From an uncultured Lachnospiraceae bacterium (lineage in GTDB: Bacteria; Bacillota; Clostridia; Lachnospirales; Lachnospiraceae), in assembly GCA_934343915.1 (NCBI GenBank), contig CAKRIL010000001.1, positions 1 through 64,000 on the forward strand: a stretch of 64,000 bases of DNA, read 5' to 3'. Position 1 is the stretch's first letter; each line of letters starts with the position of its first letter. The position numbers and the translations under genes were made by a program. Under the pieces are notes generated by a model. That model had not been told where the DNA came from. It made no database searches and was given only the letters and a program-made list of their open reading frames with translations. This document shows, piece after piece, positions 29,012 to 38,430 of this stretch.

Positions 29012-29794
29012 ATGAAAAGTTTTTTTAAGGAAATGAAGGAATACGGTTTTTTTACGCTTTATATGGCTAAAACCGAGTTGAAGGCAGAGGTAGCCAATTC
29101 ATATCTTAATTGGATTTGGTGGGTACTCGAGCCTCTGTTAAATATGCTTGTTTACTATTATGTATTCAGTGATTTGATGGGAAACACAGAGCAGTATTTT
29201 ATTATTTTTATCTATTCGGCGTTGATAATGTGGAACTTCTTTAACCGTGTCATCACATACAGTATTAAGCTCATAAGAACCAATAAGGATATTGTAACAA
29301 AAGTCTATATTCCCAAGTATGTACTTTTAATTTCAAATATGTTGATGAATGCGTTCAAGTTCTTACTTTCGGCACTTATACTTGTTGTGCTGATGATAAT
29401 ATTCAGAGTTCCGGTTGACGCACATTTACTGTGGCTTATACCTGTATATCTTATGTTCGCGGTATTTACGTTCGGATGCGCAAGCATACTGCTGCACTTC
29501 GGAGTATTTATCGATGATTTGGGATACGCCGTGTCAATTCTTTTGAATATGCTGTTCTTCTTATCGGGAGTATTCGGAAATCTTCAGACAATGATAAAGG
29601 GACAGCTTGGAATTGTGTTATTAAAATATAATCCGATAGCTTTTTTTCTTGATGCCATGAGACAGGCATTGTTATACAAGTCTAATCCTGACGGACTGTT
29701 TTTGGCAATATGGTCTGCAATATCAGTTGTGCTTTGTGTTTTAGGTGTATCGTTGATTAGAAAGTATGAGAATACCTATGTCAAGATAATTTAA
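29012..29794 (+). CDS. ABC-2 type polysaccharide export permease (Wzm/TagG-like)
   Basis: A 260-residue integral membrane protein with about six predicted segments (residues 30-50, 60-80, 110-135, 145-165, 175-200 and 230-250) and the family's N-terminal amphipathic start. It forms the channel of an ABC exporter for undecaprenyl-linked polysaccharide or teichoic acid. The frame is open upstream to 28832, but that part overlaps the LicD domain in another frame; ATG 29012 has GGGAG seven bases before it and gives the usual length. Coupled to the ATPase gene ten bases downstream. Confidence 0.9.
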   Translation: MKSFFKEMKEYGFFTLYMAKTELKAEVANSYLNWIWWVLEPLLNMLVYYYVFSDLMGNTEQYFIIFIYSALIMWNFFNRVITYSIKLIRTNKDIVTKVYIPKYVLLISNMLMNAFKFLLSALILVVLMIIFRVPVDAHLLWLIPVYLMFAVFTFGCASILLHFGVFIDDLGYAVSILLNMLFFLSGVFGNLQTMIKGQLGIVLLKYNPIAFFLDAMRQALLYKSNPDGLFLAIWSAISVVLCVLGVSLIRKYENTYVKII

Positions 29795-29804
29795 GGAGAA
29801 TATA

Positions 29805-30554
29805 ATGAACGAAACAGTATTGGAAGTTAAAAATTTATGTATAGATTATAGAAATCTTGCGCATATGTCAATTCACCAGACTTTGTTCGGAAGAAAAGAC
29901 AACAAGGAAGATGGAGTTGTGCACGCTGTAAAGGACGTTTCCTTTACGGTAAAAAAAGGTGAAATATTGGGCATTATCGGCAGAAACGGTAGTGGAAAAT
30001 CCACAATGCTGAAGGCAATTGGAGGCATTTTCAGACCTGACTCAGGAATAATTGATACAAAGGGACACAAGGTATCCTTAATGTCAATCGGTGTCGGATT
30101 CAAGCCGGATATTTCCGGAAGAGAAAACATTGTAATATCCGGAATGCTGCTCGGTTTCTCTCTGGACTATGTGAAGTCAAAGATGGATGAGATAATTGAG
30201 TTCTCCGAGCTTGGCAGCTTCATAGACAAGCCTGTAAGAATGTATTCGAGCGGTATGTACTCTAAGTTGGCATTCTCTATAACAGCAGTACTTGACACGG
30301 ATATTATGCTCATCGATGAAGTGCTGAGTGTTGGAGATGCAGGATTCAGACAAAAGAGCTCGGCAAAAATGAGAGAGCTTATTGATGACGAGAACCGCAC
30401 CGTTCTGATAGTATCTCATGATATGAGTACACTCCGCAAACTGTGTAACCGTATGCTTTGGATGCAGGACGGAGTGACACAGGCATACGGCGATGTGAAT
30501 GAGGTCATTAAAAAGTATGAGATTTGCATGGGTGTGAATAGCGAGGATAACTAA
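29805..30554 (+). CDS. ABC transporter ATP-binding protein for polysaccharide export (Wzt/TagH-like)
   Basis: Walker A GRNGSGKST (about residues 56-64), the signature YSSGMYSKLAFS, Walker B IMLIDEVLSVGD and a switch His (VSHD) are all present. With 249 residues it has only the nucleotide-binding domain: the C-terminal glycan-binding domain found in Wzt of E. coli O9a, which recognises the finished chain end, is missing. That job could fall to the beta-sandwich modules on cluster enzymes (inference). AGGAG site upstream of ATG. Confidence 0.93.
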   Translation: MNETVLEVKNLCIDYRNLAHMSIHQTLFGRKDNKEDGVVHAVKDVSFTVKKGEILGIIGRNGSGKSTMLKAIGGIFRPDSGIIDTKGHKVSLMSIGVGFKPDISGRENIVISGMLLGFSLDYVKSKMDEIIEFSELGSFIDKPVRMYSSGMYSKLAFSITAVLDTDIMLIDEVLSVGDAGFRQKSSAKMRELIDDENRTVLIVSHDMSTLRKLCNRMLWMQDGVTQAYGDVNEVIKKYEICMGVNSEDN

Positions 30555-30584
30555 GGTTTACTGAAAAATACGAGGAACGAACGA

Positions 30585-31646
30585 ATGGCTTATAGGAATA
30601 ACTATATTGATTTATTGAGGGGAATAGCAGCACTAAGCGTTATTGCCATACACACTGCTTTCTGGAGCGGGGAGAGTTATACACCGATGTGGTTTAGAAA
30701 TCTCACATTATTCGTAGATGTACCGCTTTTCTTTTATCTATCGGGATGGGCATCAGGCTATGGTAAAAGTGATATAATTAAGACGGGAAAAGGGATAATA
30801 AATATTTGGTTAAAGTGGATTTTTTTTATCTCTTTGCTGGCGTTGGTGTGTTTAATTACTAAACTGCTTCCGATACAGTTTCAGGGTGTGACTGATGTCA
30901 GAGACCTGTTTAATAACTACATGTTTAATGTAAGCTTTCCGGGATTTAAGGTGGTAGCGGGATCAATATGGTTTATGCCATATTATTTTATAGTGGTTTT
31001 TATAAATACGATAGTAATAAGCTTTATTAATAAGTGCACAAGAGTATCCGAACTTAAATTCCTGTATATGTATATTCTTCTTGGATTGTTTGTATGGATT
31101 ATATACGGCAGAGATATATTCCGGCTAGATATATTTTTTATATTCTACAGCCTGTTTTGGATGCTGGGATACAATAGAGTCGGCACATCCGAGCCGGTAA
31201 GGTTCGTGGCACTTTTGGCATTATGTGTCGGCGGTTTTTTCCTTGCATCATATTTGCAGGGGATACCATTATATGACTTGCAATCTGCCAAATTTCCGCC
31301 TACTTTGAAATATGGTGCGGCGTCAATGATAACGATTTTGGTTGTAAAATTTTTTGAAAACAAGGTAAAGAAATATAATGCCTTTCTCGTGCACATCGGA
31401 AGGAACGCAATATATTATTATTTTGCACAGGGTGTATCAAGCTCTTTTATTTATTTATTTATTCCGTGCATCAATATAAATTCATGGTTCGCAAAATGGG
31501 TAATATTATTTGTGCTTAATGTTTTGATGGCAGTCATAATGGCGGAAGCAATGGCAGCAATTTACAAAGGGCTGAGCAGAAATAATCCGATAAAATACAT
31601 AATAAAGAAGGTCGTAAGAGAAAGAAATGAAAAAACTACATGTTAA
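30585..31646 (+). CDS. Acyltransferase family 3 membrane protein
   Basis: Multi-pass protein of 353 residues with the family-3 N-terminus IDLLRGIAALSVIAIHTAF; the Arg and His in this stretch are the conserved catalytic-region residues. About ten hydrophobic segments follow. Such enzymes usually O-acetylate extracellular sugars. Its 3' end overlaps the start of the next gene by 20 bases. GAGG site upstream. Confidence 0.88.
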   Translation: MAYRNNYIDLLRGIAALSVIAIHTAFWSGESYTPMWFRNLTLFVDVPLFFYLSGWASGYGKSDIIKTGKGIINIWLKWIFFISLLALVCLITKLLPIQFQGVTDVRDLFNNYMFNVSFPGFKVVAGSIWFMPYYFIVVFINTIVISFINKCTRVSELKFLYMYILLGLFVWIIYGRDIFRLDIFFIFYSLFWMLGYNRVGTSEPVRFVALLALCVGGFFLASYLQGIPLYDLQSAKFPPTLKYGAASMITILVVKFFENKVKKYNAFLVHIGRNAIYYYFAQGVSSSFIYLFIPCININSWFAKWVILFVLNVLMAVIMAEAMAAIYKGLSRNNPIKYIIKKVVRERNEKTTC

Positions 31647-33999
31647 TTTCAATACGGTTACAAAGATATATCTGATTGCGTACACATGTATAATGATTGT
31701 GTTATGTATGACGGTTGCACCTCATCCGTTCGGAGAGTGGGATGACTATTCTTTGATGGCGGTTTCCGTCATAAATGAGGGTAATATTACCGTTTCGGCA
31801 TCTGATGTCGCAAGAGCGAAGGAGATGTTTCCTTCATTATCAGCTGCATACGATAACTACAGCCTTTCCGGATGGTATGCAAAAGACGGAAACGAGCTGG
31901 CTTGGTATGCACCTACATATTCGATTGTCTGTATTCCGATGATAGGTGTATTAAAGATACTTGATATTCCGATGGAGTATGCCTTTCAGCTGACTAATCT
32001 GGCTTTGCTGTTGGGAATGCTTTGGTTTGTGTTCGGATATAAAAAACTGGATTCAAAGATAAAGCCGCTTCTCATCTTGTTGTTTAGCATAAGCCCGATA
32101 ATGTTTTACATTACCAATATGACATCAGAGGTATTTATATATTCCTGCATTTCCATGGGAATGCTTTTTTGGAATACCAAGGAATACAAAAAGTCAGCAA
32201 TAATGATAGCGTTAGCCGGAACAATGAATAATGTAATATTATTCTGCGGAATGGTGATGATAGCAGAGTATCTCATAAATATATGGAAAAGAGAGTGCAA
32301 ATCCGGTTCGGTTGGAGAGAAGCTTAAAAAATTTGTATGTCAGTGGAAAGAGATAATAAGCTATGGATGCTGCTGGATAATCGGCATACTTCCGATGATA
32401 TATTTTCTTATTAACACGGGTCATATTAATCTTACTGCCGGGTATTCATATTTTACAACGGCTGCGGACAACACATTTTCAAGATTTTGGGCATATTTAA
32501 CAGATTGGAATTTTGGAATATTGCCATACTATAATCTTTTACTGGTGGTAGCGGTGGTGCTGGTTATTGTCGCTATTGTTAAGAAAAATTTCAACTATTT
32601 GAAAAAGATACTTATATTCTTTGTTGTAATGTATCTCTATTCAATAATGATTCATATAAATCACGGAATGCTTGGTATAGCGCGTTACAACGCGTGGAAT
32701 GTGGTTTTCCTTATCTGGGCAGTCTGTGAGTTCACTCAGGAATTGGGGCAGGAGAAAAAGAAACTGTTGTATGTGCCGATATGCTTCAATATTGTATTTT
32801 TAGCGGTTGTTTTGCGAGTATATGGGTTTATGGGTGCTCATAATACGAGATATACTTCCATGACGCCTATTGCTGAGCTTGTACTTGAAAAAGCACCTGC
32901 ATTGTACAATCCGCTTGGTTCAACCTTTTATTCAAGAACCATAGAGGGAATAGACGGAGGTTATGTGTATTCGACACCTCTTTACTATACCGACAAGAAC
33001 GGCAATATAACCAAAATACTGGCGAATGCGGATGATAAGGATAGTGTTTTAAATGATGTGACAGGAAGTCAGAAAAGCATAGAGTGGCTTGAGAAAAAGT
33101 TGGATGGCTTGTCTGAGAAGAACAGTTACATAAGCATATCCGACAGTAAAAAAATTCAAAACTTTGTGTATGTACTTGGTGATGATATAAACTTTAGCAA
33201 ACAGGCAAATTTTGTCACGGAGGGATTGTCCGTTGACAAAAATGCGGAATACTCATGGACAGATGGAAATCATCTGGTAATGAGGTTCAGAGTGGACGAT
33301 ATAGCATATCAATATGTTCATGCGGAGTTGGTAACAGCAGCGGTATATCAGGGCGAGCAGAACGTAGAGATTACCGTAAACGGAAGCGAGGTATTAAACA
33401 AAAAGGTAAGAACAGGTGATAATATTGAATTTGACTATCCTATGCCTGATGATGGAATAGTAGAGATCGAAATGAATTTCCCTGATGCTGCATCGCCTAA
33501 AGCAAATAATGAATCGGATGATGAAAGAATGCTTGCGCTGGCACTGATAAGAGCAAAATTTACAGGCTATGATGAGAACAGTTTTTCCATATTGTTTGCG
33601 GGAGATAACAGGAATGCTGACTTATATGTGCAGGAGGGATTATCGGGAAATGAGGGTAGGTATGCTTGGACAGATGGAAACAGGCTGGTAATTGATATTT
33701 CTAAAGAGGATATGACAGTTAAAACAGGTGATAATATATGTGCATTTTTTGCGCTTGATGGAATATATTGTGAAAGCCAGCATGTGACTGTAAAGGTTAA
33801 TGGCAGTCAGGTATATGACGGAACATTAAAGTATCTTGATGATTTGCACTTCGACTTTATCGTAGCTAAGGAGGATATGGTCAGAATCGAACTTGAGATT
33901 CCTGATGCGTATTCTCCGGCAGAAATGTCAACCGGCTCAGATACAAGAAAGCTTGGATTGGCACTTCAAAACGCTAAATTTATAATAAGAGAGGATTAA
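31627..33999 (+). CDS. GT-C type membrane glycosyltransferase with two C-terminal beta-sandwich modules
   Basis: Residues 1-410 are membrane-embedded with about ten segments; the first extracellular loop has FGEWDDY, the acidic pair expected of GT-C enzymes that use polyprenyl-phosphate sugars. Residues 540-660 and 675-790 are two tandem beta-sandwich modules (YSWTDG, then SDDERMLALAL; YAWTDG, then SDTRKLGLAL). A GT-C core with C-terminal carbohydrate-binding domains resembles mycobacterial Emb arabinosyltransferases in plan only. The UbiA and HAD genes that follow could make its lipid-linked pentose donor (inference). No good ribosome site; start overlaps the previous gene, suggesting coupling. 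Confidence 0.75.
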   Translation: MKKLHVNFNTVTKIYLIAYTCIMIVLCMTVAPHPFGEWDDYSLMAVSVINEGNITVSASDVARAKEMFPSLSAAYDNYSLSGWYAKDGNELAWYAPTYSIVCIPMIGVLKILDIPMEYAFQLTNLALLLGMLWFVFGYKKLDSKIKPLLILLFSISPIMFYITNMTSEVFIYSCISMGMLFWNTKEYKKSAIMIALAGTMNNVILFCGMVMIAEYLINIWKRECKSGSVGEKLKKFVCQWKEIISYGCCWIIGILPMIYFLINTGHINLTAGYSYFTTAADNTFSRFWAYLTDWNFGILPYYNLLLVVAVVLVIVAIVKKNFNYLKKILIFFVVMYLYSIMIHINHGMLGIARYNAWNVVFLIWAVCEFTQELGQEKKKLLYVPICFNIVFLAVVLRVYGFMGAHNTRYTSMTPIAELVLEKAPALYNPLGSTFYSRTIEGIDGGYVYSTPLYYTDKNGNITKILANADDKDSVLNDVTGSQKSIEWLEKKLDGLSEKNSYISISDSKKIQNFVYVLGDDINFSKQANFVTEGLSVDKNAEYSWTDGNHLVMRFRVDDIAYQYVHAELVTAAVYQGEQNVEITVNGSEVLNKKVRTGDNIEFDYPMPDDGIVEIEMNFPDAASPKANNESDDERMLALALIRAKFTGYDENSFSILFAGDNRNADLYVQEGLSGNEGRYAWTDGNRLVIDISKEDMTVKTGDNICAFFALDGIYCESQHVTVKVNGSQVYDGTLKYLDDLHFDFIVAKEDMVRIELEIPDAYSPAEMSTGSDTRKLGLALQNAKFIIRED

Positions 34000-34004
34000 T
34001 ACCG

Positions 34005-34871
34005 ATGAAAAAGTATTGTAAACTTTTGCGTGTGAAACATTACATAAAAAATATTCTTATATTCTTCCCGTGTATATTCAGCGGAAGAATATTTGAGATA
34101 AACACGCTGAAAATAAGTTTTATAAGCTTTCTGATTTTCTGTGCGGTTTCATCAACAGTATATATTATAAATGATATAAAAGATGTTGAGAAGGACAGAT
34201 TGCATCCGAAAAAGTGTAAACGTCCGATAGCATCCGGAGAGGTTAGTATAAAGCAGGCAGTAGTATTGGCAACTGTCTGTTTTACATTAGCAATAGTCGG
34301 ACAGCTCTTCTTGCGAATAGATGGGCATATAAATATAGCAGGATTGTTGACAGTATTGGCATATTTTATAATCAATGTACTTTATAGTGTCTGTGGATGG
34401 AAGAATATTCCGTTGGTTGATGTTGCTATTTTGACATCAGGTTTTATATTGAGAGTATTTTTCGGAGCGGTTAATACAGATATTGCAATATCCTCATGGT
34501 TATATCTGGTAATATTCTGTGGAGCACTGTTTATGGGCTTTGGAAAGCGAAAAAACGAGTTAAAAATATGTGGAAATAATACAAGAAAAGTGTTAGAGAG
34601 GTATTCGCTCAATTTTTTGGATAAGAGTATGCAGACAAGTATTACATTAAGTATTGTGTTTTATTCGTTATGGTGCATGGAAAGGGCGGGGGGATCTAAA
34701 ATCAATTTCCTGATTTCAGTTCCGTTGTTTGTATTCATATTATTAAAATACAGTATGGATATTGATGGTGAGTCAGACGGTGATCCTGTTAATGTAATAC
34801 TCGGAGATAAAATTCTTATAGTCATGGTGGTTGTACTGGCATTTATCTTAATGTGGGGATTATATATGTAG
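34005..34871 (+). CDS. UbiA-family prenyltransferase (decaprenyl-phosphate phosphoribosyltransferase-like)
   Basis: A 288-residue membrane protein with about eight segments. The first Asp-rich motif NDIKDVEKDRLHPKK (from about residue 57) has the NDxxDxxxD core that binds Mg and diphosphate, and RLHPKKCKRPIASG is typical of the group that joins 5-phosphoribosyl diphosphate to polyprenyl phosphate. A second motif GKRKNE lies near residue 180. The product would be polyprenyl-phospho-phosphoribose, dephosphorylated by the next gene. No DprE1/DprE2 epimerases are seen, so the lipid sugar may stay as ribose unless they are encoded elsewhere. Confidence 0.85.
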   Translation: MKKYCKLLRVKHYIKNILIFFPCIFSGRIFEINTLKISFISFLIFCAVSSTVYIINDIKDVEKDRLHPKKCKRPIASGEVSIKQAVVLATVCFTLAIVGQLFLRIDGHINIAGLLTVLAYFIINVLYSVCGWKNIPLVDVAILTSGFILRVFFGAVNTDIAISSWLYLVIFCGALFMGFGKRKNELKICGNNTRKVLERYSLNFLDKSMQTSITLSIVFYSLWCMERAGGSKINFLISVPLFVFILLKYSMDIDGESDGDPVNVILGDKILIVMVVVLAFILMWGLYM

Positions 34872-34888
34872 AGTTAATGAGGTGTAGC

Positions 34889-35449
34889 ATGAATGTTTAT
34901 GATTTCGATAAGACAATATATAAGAAGGACAGCTCGGTTCAATTCTATTTGTACGCTATAAAAGGACATCCGTTAGTATTTGTAAGAAGTATCTTCTGTC
35001 AGATATGCGGAATCATACAATATAAGCTTGGTAGAATAAGTAAGGAAAGAATGAAAGAGAAGTATTTCGTTTTTTTTAAATATATTGATGCTGAAAAGCT
35101 GGCTGACGATTTTGTCGAGAAGGACTTTAAAAATATAAATTCATGGTATGTGGATAAAAAACGTCCTGATGACGTTATAATATCAGCATCGCCTGAGTTT
35201 ATAGTAAAAAGATTTATGCGGAAGATGGGAGTAAACAACGTTATTGCATCCGATGTGAGTCCTGCCGATGGGAAGTTTACGGGAGCTAACTGCCATGGAA
35301 AAGAAAAGCTGAGACGATTTGAACTGAATTACGGAGACAGCAGGATTGATGAATTTTACTCTGACTCATACAGTGATTTACCGTTGGCACAAAAGGCTGA
35401 ACGAGCGTTTTTGGTGAAGAAAGACGGTTTTGCGGAATTTGACAAATAA
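34889..35449 (+). CDS. HAD-IB family phosphatase
   Basis: A 186-residue SerB-like HAD protein with YDFDKTIY (DxD nucleophile), ISASPEF (Ser motif), the Lys-bearing HGKEKL and a DSYSDLPL acidic loop. Next to a phosphoribosyl-lipid synthase it probably removes the 5-phosphate from polyprenyl-phospho-phosphoribose (inference from context). The frame starts inside the previous gene at 34853, but ATG 34889 has GAGG six bases upstream and gives the normal N-terminus. Confidence 0.85.
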   Translation: MNVYDFDKTIYKKDSSVQFYLYAIKGHPLVFVRSIFCQICGIIQYKLGRISKERMKEKYFVFFKYIDAEKLADDFVEKDFKNINSWYVDKKRPDDVIISASPEFIVKRFMRKMGVNNVIASDVSPADGKFTGANCHGKEKLRRFELNYGDSRIDEFYSDSYSDLPLAQKAERAFLVKKDGFAEFDK

Positions 35450-35469
35450 TTTTGGATAAAAGGGACAAA

Positions 35470-36990
35470 ATGAAAAAACAAAAATATGTATTTATAATTA
35501 TATTTATTGCTTTGAATCTTGTAATCGGAATAGGTTCTGTCGCCGGAGTAGAATTAAATATAGTAATGGGAGGCGTCGAAATAGAAAAGTCATTCCCGGA
35601 GATGAAACTTCAAATGCTATATTCGGGTGCATGGCAGAATCAATACAGTGATTATTTGGATCAAACCAATGTTGCGAGACCACTTCTTGTAAAAAATTAT
35701 AACTCAATTGTATATGCTGTTGGCGGCAACAATAATGGAATTGTTAAAGGCAAACACGGCTGGCTGTTTGGTGAAGGCTACGTTCAGTCATATATGGCTA
35801 GAGAGATATATAATGTATATGATGATTATGCAGCTGAATTTGCAGTGATAAAAGAGGTACTTGAAAATGAGGGAAAGGAAGTAATATACATTATTTCCCC
35901 GAGCAAAGCGGAAATTTACAGCGAGTATCTTCCGTGGACTGCAACCCTGAATGAGACAAAACAGATGGATAATACGCTGCATTATTCGCTTTGCAGCACA
36001 TTTGATAAGTGCGGTGTTGATTATTACGACGCGACAAATATTATGTTCAGGTTGAAGGATGAGGGGTATCCTGCATTCTACAGAGGCGGGGTACATTGGA
36101 ATGAAATGGCTGCTTTTACGGCACTGAATGCGGCGATGGATAATCGGATTGATTATGATTATCAGGTATTTTCATACCCGCAGGATGCAGATAACGATTT
36201 GTATGCTTTGGAGAATGTGTGGATTAATTTAAAGGATGGTGATTATACCCGTGTTACGGTGAACAAAACATATGATACAATAAGGCAGAACATTGCATTT
36301 ATCGGCACAAGCTTTTGCGGTCAATGGATGAATGCTTTTGCAAATTCTGAGCCGGTTTTCAATAAAATAAGACATTACAGATATATGTTAACTGAGACTG
36401 TAATTGATGAGAATGGCATGACAAGCTCCTCTATTGGAGATACAGCCATTGAAAGTATTGTGTCAGGTATTACCGATTCGGACGTAATTATATTTGAGAC
36501 AAATGCTAATGGCGTTTCGGAACCACATTTAAAAATGGTGGATGAATTGTATAACTACTATGTAAAAGAAGGAAAAATCAGAAATAGTGTTGTCGAATTT
36601 ACCTCAGAGGCGGACGGTAATGAGTATATTGCAGATGGAATATATGATGCCGATGAATACGGAACATGGACGACAGGAGATTGGAAACTGCAATTTGAAA
36701 TTGATGATATAGAGCAAATAAAAGAGGTCATACTTGATTTTGAAGGTTTCTCATATCAGAATAATTACATTGTGTCCGTGGAATTGAATGGAACAGACGT
36801 GGGAGATTTGAAAGTATTTGACGACAATTCACTTGGAACCTTGTACTTGAAGAAAGAATTGTTAAAAGAGGGATATAATAATCTGTGTTTTACTATAAGG
36901 AATGTTAAATCACCCTCAGAGGTTATCGGGTCAGAAGATTTCAGGAAACTTGGTATCTATTTAAAAAGCATAAAAATTAGTATTCTGTGA
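35470..36990 (+). CDS. SGNH-like acetyltransferase (AlgJ/AlgX type) with C-terminal beta-sandwich
   Basis: About 506 residues with one N-terminal membrane segment (about 6-27) as signal anchor. The SGNH-like domain has KGKHGWLF, SPSKAE, GVHWNE (His near 208) and GTSFCG (Ser near 280), in the order seen in AlgJ/AlgX, where Ser, Asp and His carry acetyl groups to alginate. Residues 385-506 form a beta-sandwich module (GTWTTGDW; SEDFRKLGIYL). It should work outside the cell with the MBOAT encoded nine bases downstream. TTG 35452 lies in frame upstream, but ATG 35470 has AAAAGGGA five bases before it. Confidence 0.8.
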   Translation: MKKQKYVFIIIFIALNLVIGIGSVAGVELNIVMGGVEIEKSFPEMKLQMLYSGAWQNQYSDYLDQTNVARPLLVKNYNSIVYAVGGNNNGIVKGKHGWLFGEGYVQSYMAREIYNVYDDYAAEFAVIKEVLENEGKEVIYIISPSKAEIYSEYLPWTATLNETKQMDNTLHYSLCSTFDKCGVDYYDATNIMFRLKDEGYPAFYRGGVHWNEMAAFTALNAAMDNRIDYDYQVFSYPQDADNDLYALENVWINLKDGDYTRVTVNKTYDTIRQNIAFIGTSFCGQWMNAFANSEPVFNKIRHYRYMLTETVIDENGMTSSSIGDTAIESIVSGITDSDVIIFETNANGVSEPHLKMVDELYNYYVKEGKIRNSVVEFTSEADGNEYIADGIYDADEYGTWTTGDWKLQFEIDDIEQIKEVILDFEGFSYQNNYIVSVELNGTDVGDLKVFDDNSLGTLYLKKELLKEGYNNLCFTIRNVKSPSEVIGSEDFRKLGIYLKSIKISIL

Positions 36991-36999
36991 GGGAAACAG

Positions 37000-38409
37000 A
37001 TGGTATTTGCATCAAGTGTATTTTTATTTATATTCTTTCCGCTGTTTTTACTGCTGTATTATTTATTCAACGGAAGAATCAAGCTGCAAAATGCGGTTGT
37101 TTTTATAATGTCGCTTATCTTTTACGCATGGGGTGGAATAGCTTCACTTATTCTTATTCTTATCTCAATATGCGTAAATTGGGTGTTGGGAATAGCTGTG
37201 GACTCAAGTGAAGGCAGACGAAAAAAGCTGTTTATGATATTGGCTGTGGTATATAATCTCGGAATTTTGGGATATTATAAATATTTTAACTTTGTCATAA
37301 GTAATATTTTAACATTGAGCAGACATACGCAGTTGATAAGTGGTTTGCCGAAAATTAGCTTACCTATAGGAATTTCTTTTTTCACATTTCAAATTTTGTC
37401 CTATGTGGTAGATTTGTATTTGGGTAAAGTTCAGGTTCAGAAAAATATAATTAATTTGGGTTTATATGTTATGTTGTTTCCACAGCTTATAGCTGGACCG
37501 ATTGTAAGGTACAGTGATATTGAAGCGGAAATTTCAAATAGGTCGTATTCTGCTGATGATATAAGAAACGGACTTATAAGGTTCATTGTAGGCTTAGCCA
37601 AGAAGGTTATTATTGCCAATACACTCGGAGAATTGTCAGCCAACATTTTTGCCGGAGACGGATATGGAAATGTTGTAATAAGTTGGATTGGTGCATTGGC
37701 ATATACATTGCAGATATATTATGATTTTTCCGGATATTCGGACATGAGCATCGGAATTGGAAGAATGATAGGATTCCATTTTGATGAGAATTTTAATTAC
37801 CCGTACATATCGGGCTCGGTAAAAGAATTCTGGAGACGTTGGCACATATCGTTATCGTCATGGTTTCGCGATTATGTATATATTCCATTGGGAGGTTCAA
37901 GGAAAGGAACATTTAAGACATACAGAAATCTGGCAATTATTTTTTTCCTCACCGGTTTATGGCACGGTGCCGATTGGACATTTATAATATGGGGATTATG
38001 GCATGGAATTTTCCTTATCATTGAACGAATAGCGGGAGATGTATTTAACAAAATCCCTAAGGTGATAAGACACATATATACTCTTTTGGTCGTTATCATA
38101 GGATGGATATTTTTCAATGCAGAATCACTTTCAGCTGCGATAAACTACTTCCGTGCAATGTTGGGTATGAATGTAAAAACAAATCTACATTTATTATGGC
38201 AGTTTGTCGATACAAGGTATATACTGTGTATGGTACTGGGAATTATCTTTGCATTTCCGATTAAGAATGTATTAGACCAAAAGCCTGTTGTAAAGCATTT
38301 TAAACAGAATATAGTTTTGACGGATATTACTTTTATAGTATTCTATATAATTATAATTTCTTTTATGATGGGCTCAGGATTCAATCCATTCATTTACTTT
38401 CAGTTTTAA
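37000..38409 (+). CDS. MBOAT family O-acyltransferase (AlgI/DltB-like)
   Basis: A 469-residue protein with about eleven hydrophobic segments. EFWRRWHISLSSWFRDYVYIPLGG and LTGLWHGADWTF hold the two conserved His residues of MBOAT enzymes. It passes acyl (usually acetyl) groups across the membrane to an SGNH partner, here the product of the preceding gene. GAGGG lies seven bases before ATG. Together with the acyltransferase-3 gene it gives the cluster two O-acylation systems. Confidence 0.92.
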   Translation: MVFASSVFLFIFFPLFLLLYYLFNGRIKLQNAVVFIMSLIFYAWGGIASLILILISICVNWVLGIAVDSSEGRRKKLFMILAVVYNLGILGYYKYFNFVISNILTLSRHTQLISGLPKISLPIGISFFTFQILSYVVDLYLGKVQVQKNIINLGLYVMLFPQLIAGPIVRYSDIEAEISNRSYSADDIRNGLIRFIVGLAKKVIIANTLGELSANIFAGDGYGNVVISWIGALAYTLQIYYDFSGYSDMSIGIGRMIGFHFDENFNYPYISGSVKEFWRRWHISLSSWFRDYVYIPLGGSRKGTFKTYRNLAIIFFLTGLWHGADWTFIIWGLWHGIFLIIERIAGDVFNKIPKVIRHIYTLLVVIIGWIFFNAESLSAAINYFRAMLGMNVKTNLHLLWQFVDTRYILCMVLGIIFAFPIKNVLDQKPVVKHFKQNIVLTDITFIVFYIIIISFMMGSGFNPFIYFQF

Positions 38410-38430
38410 AGAAAATAATTGGAGGAAAAA

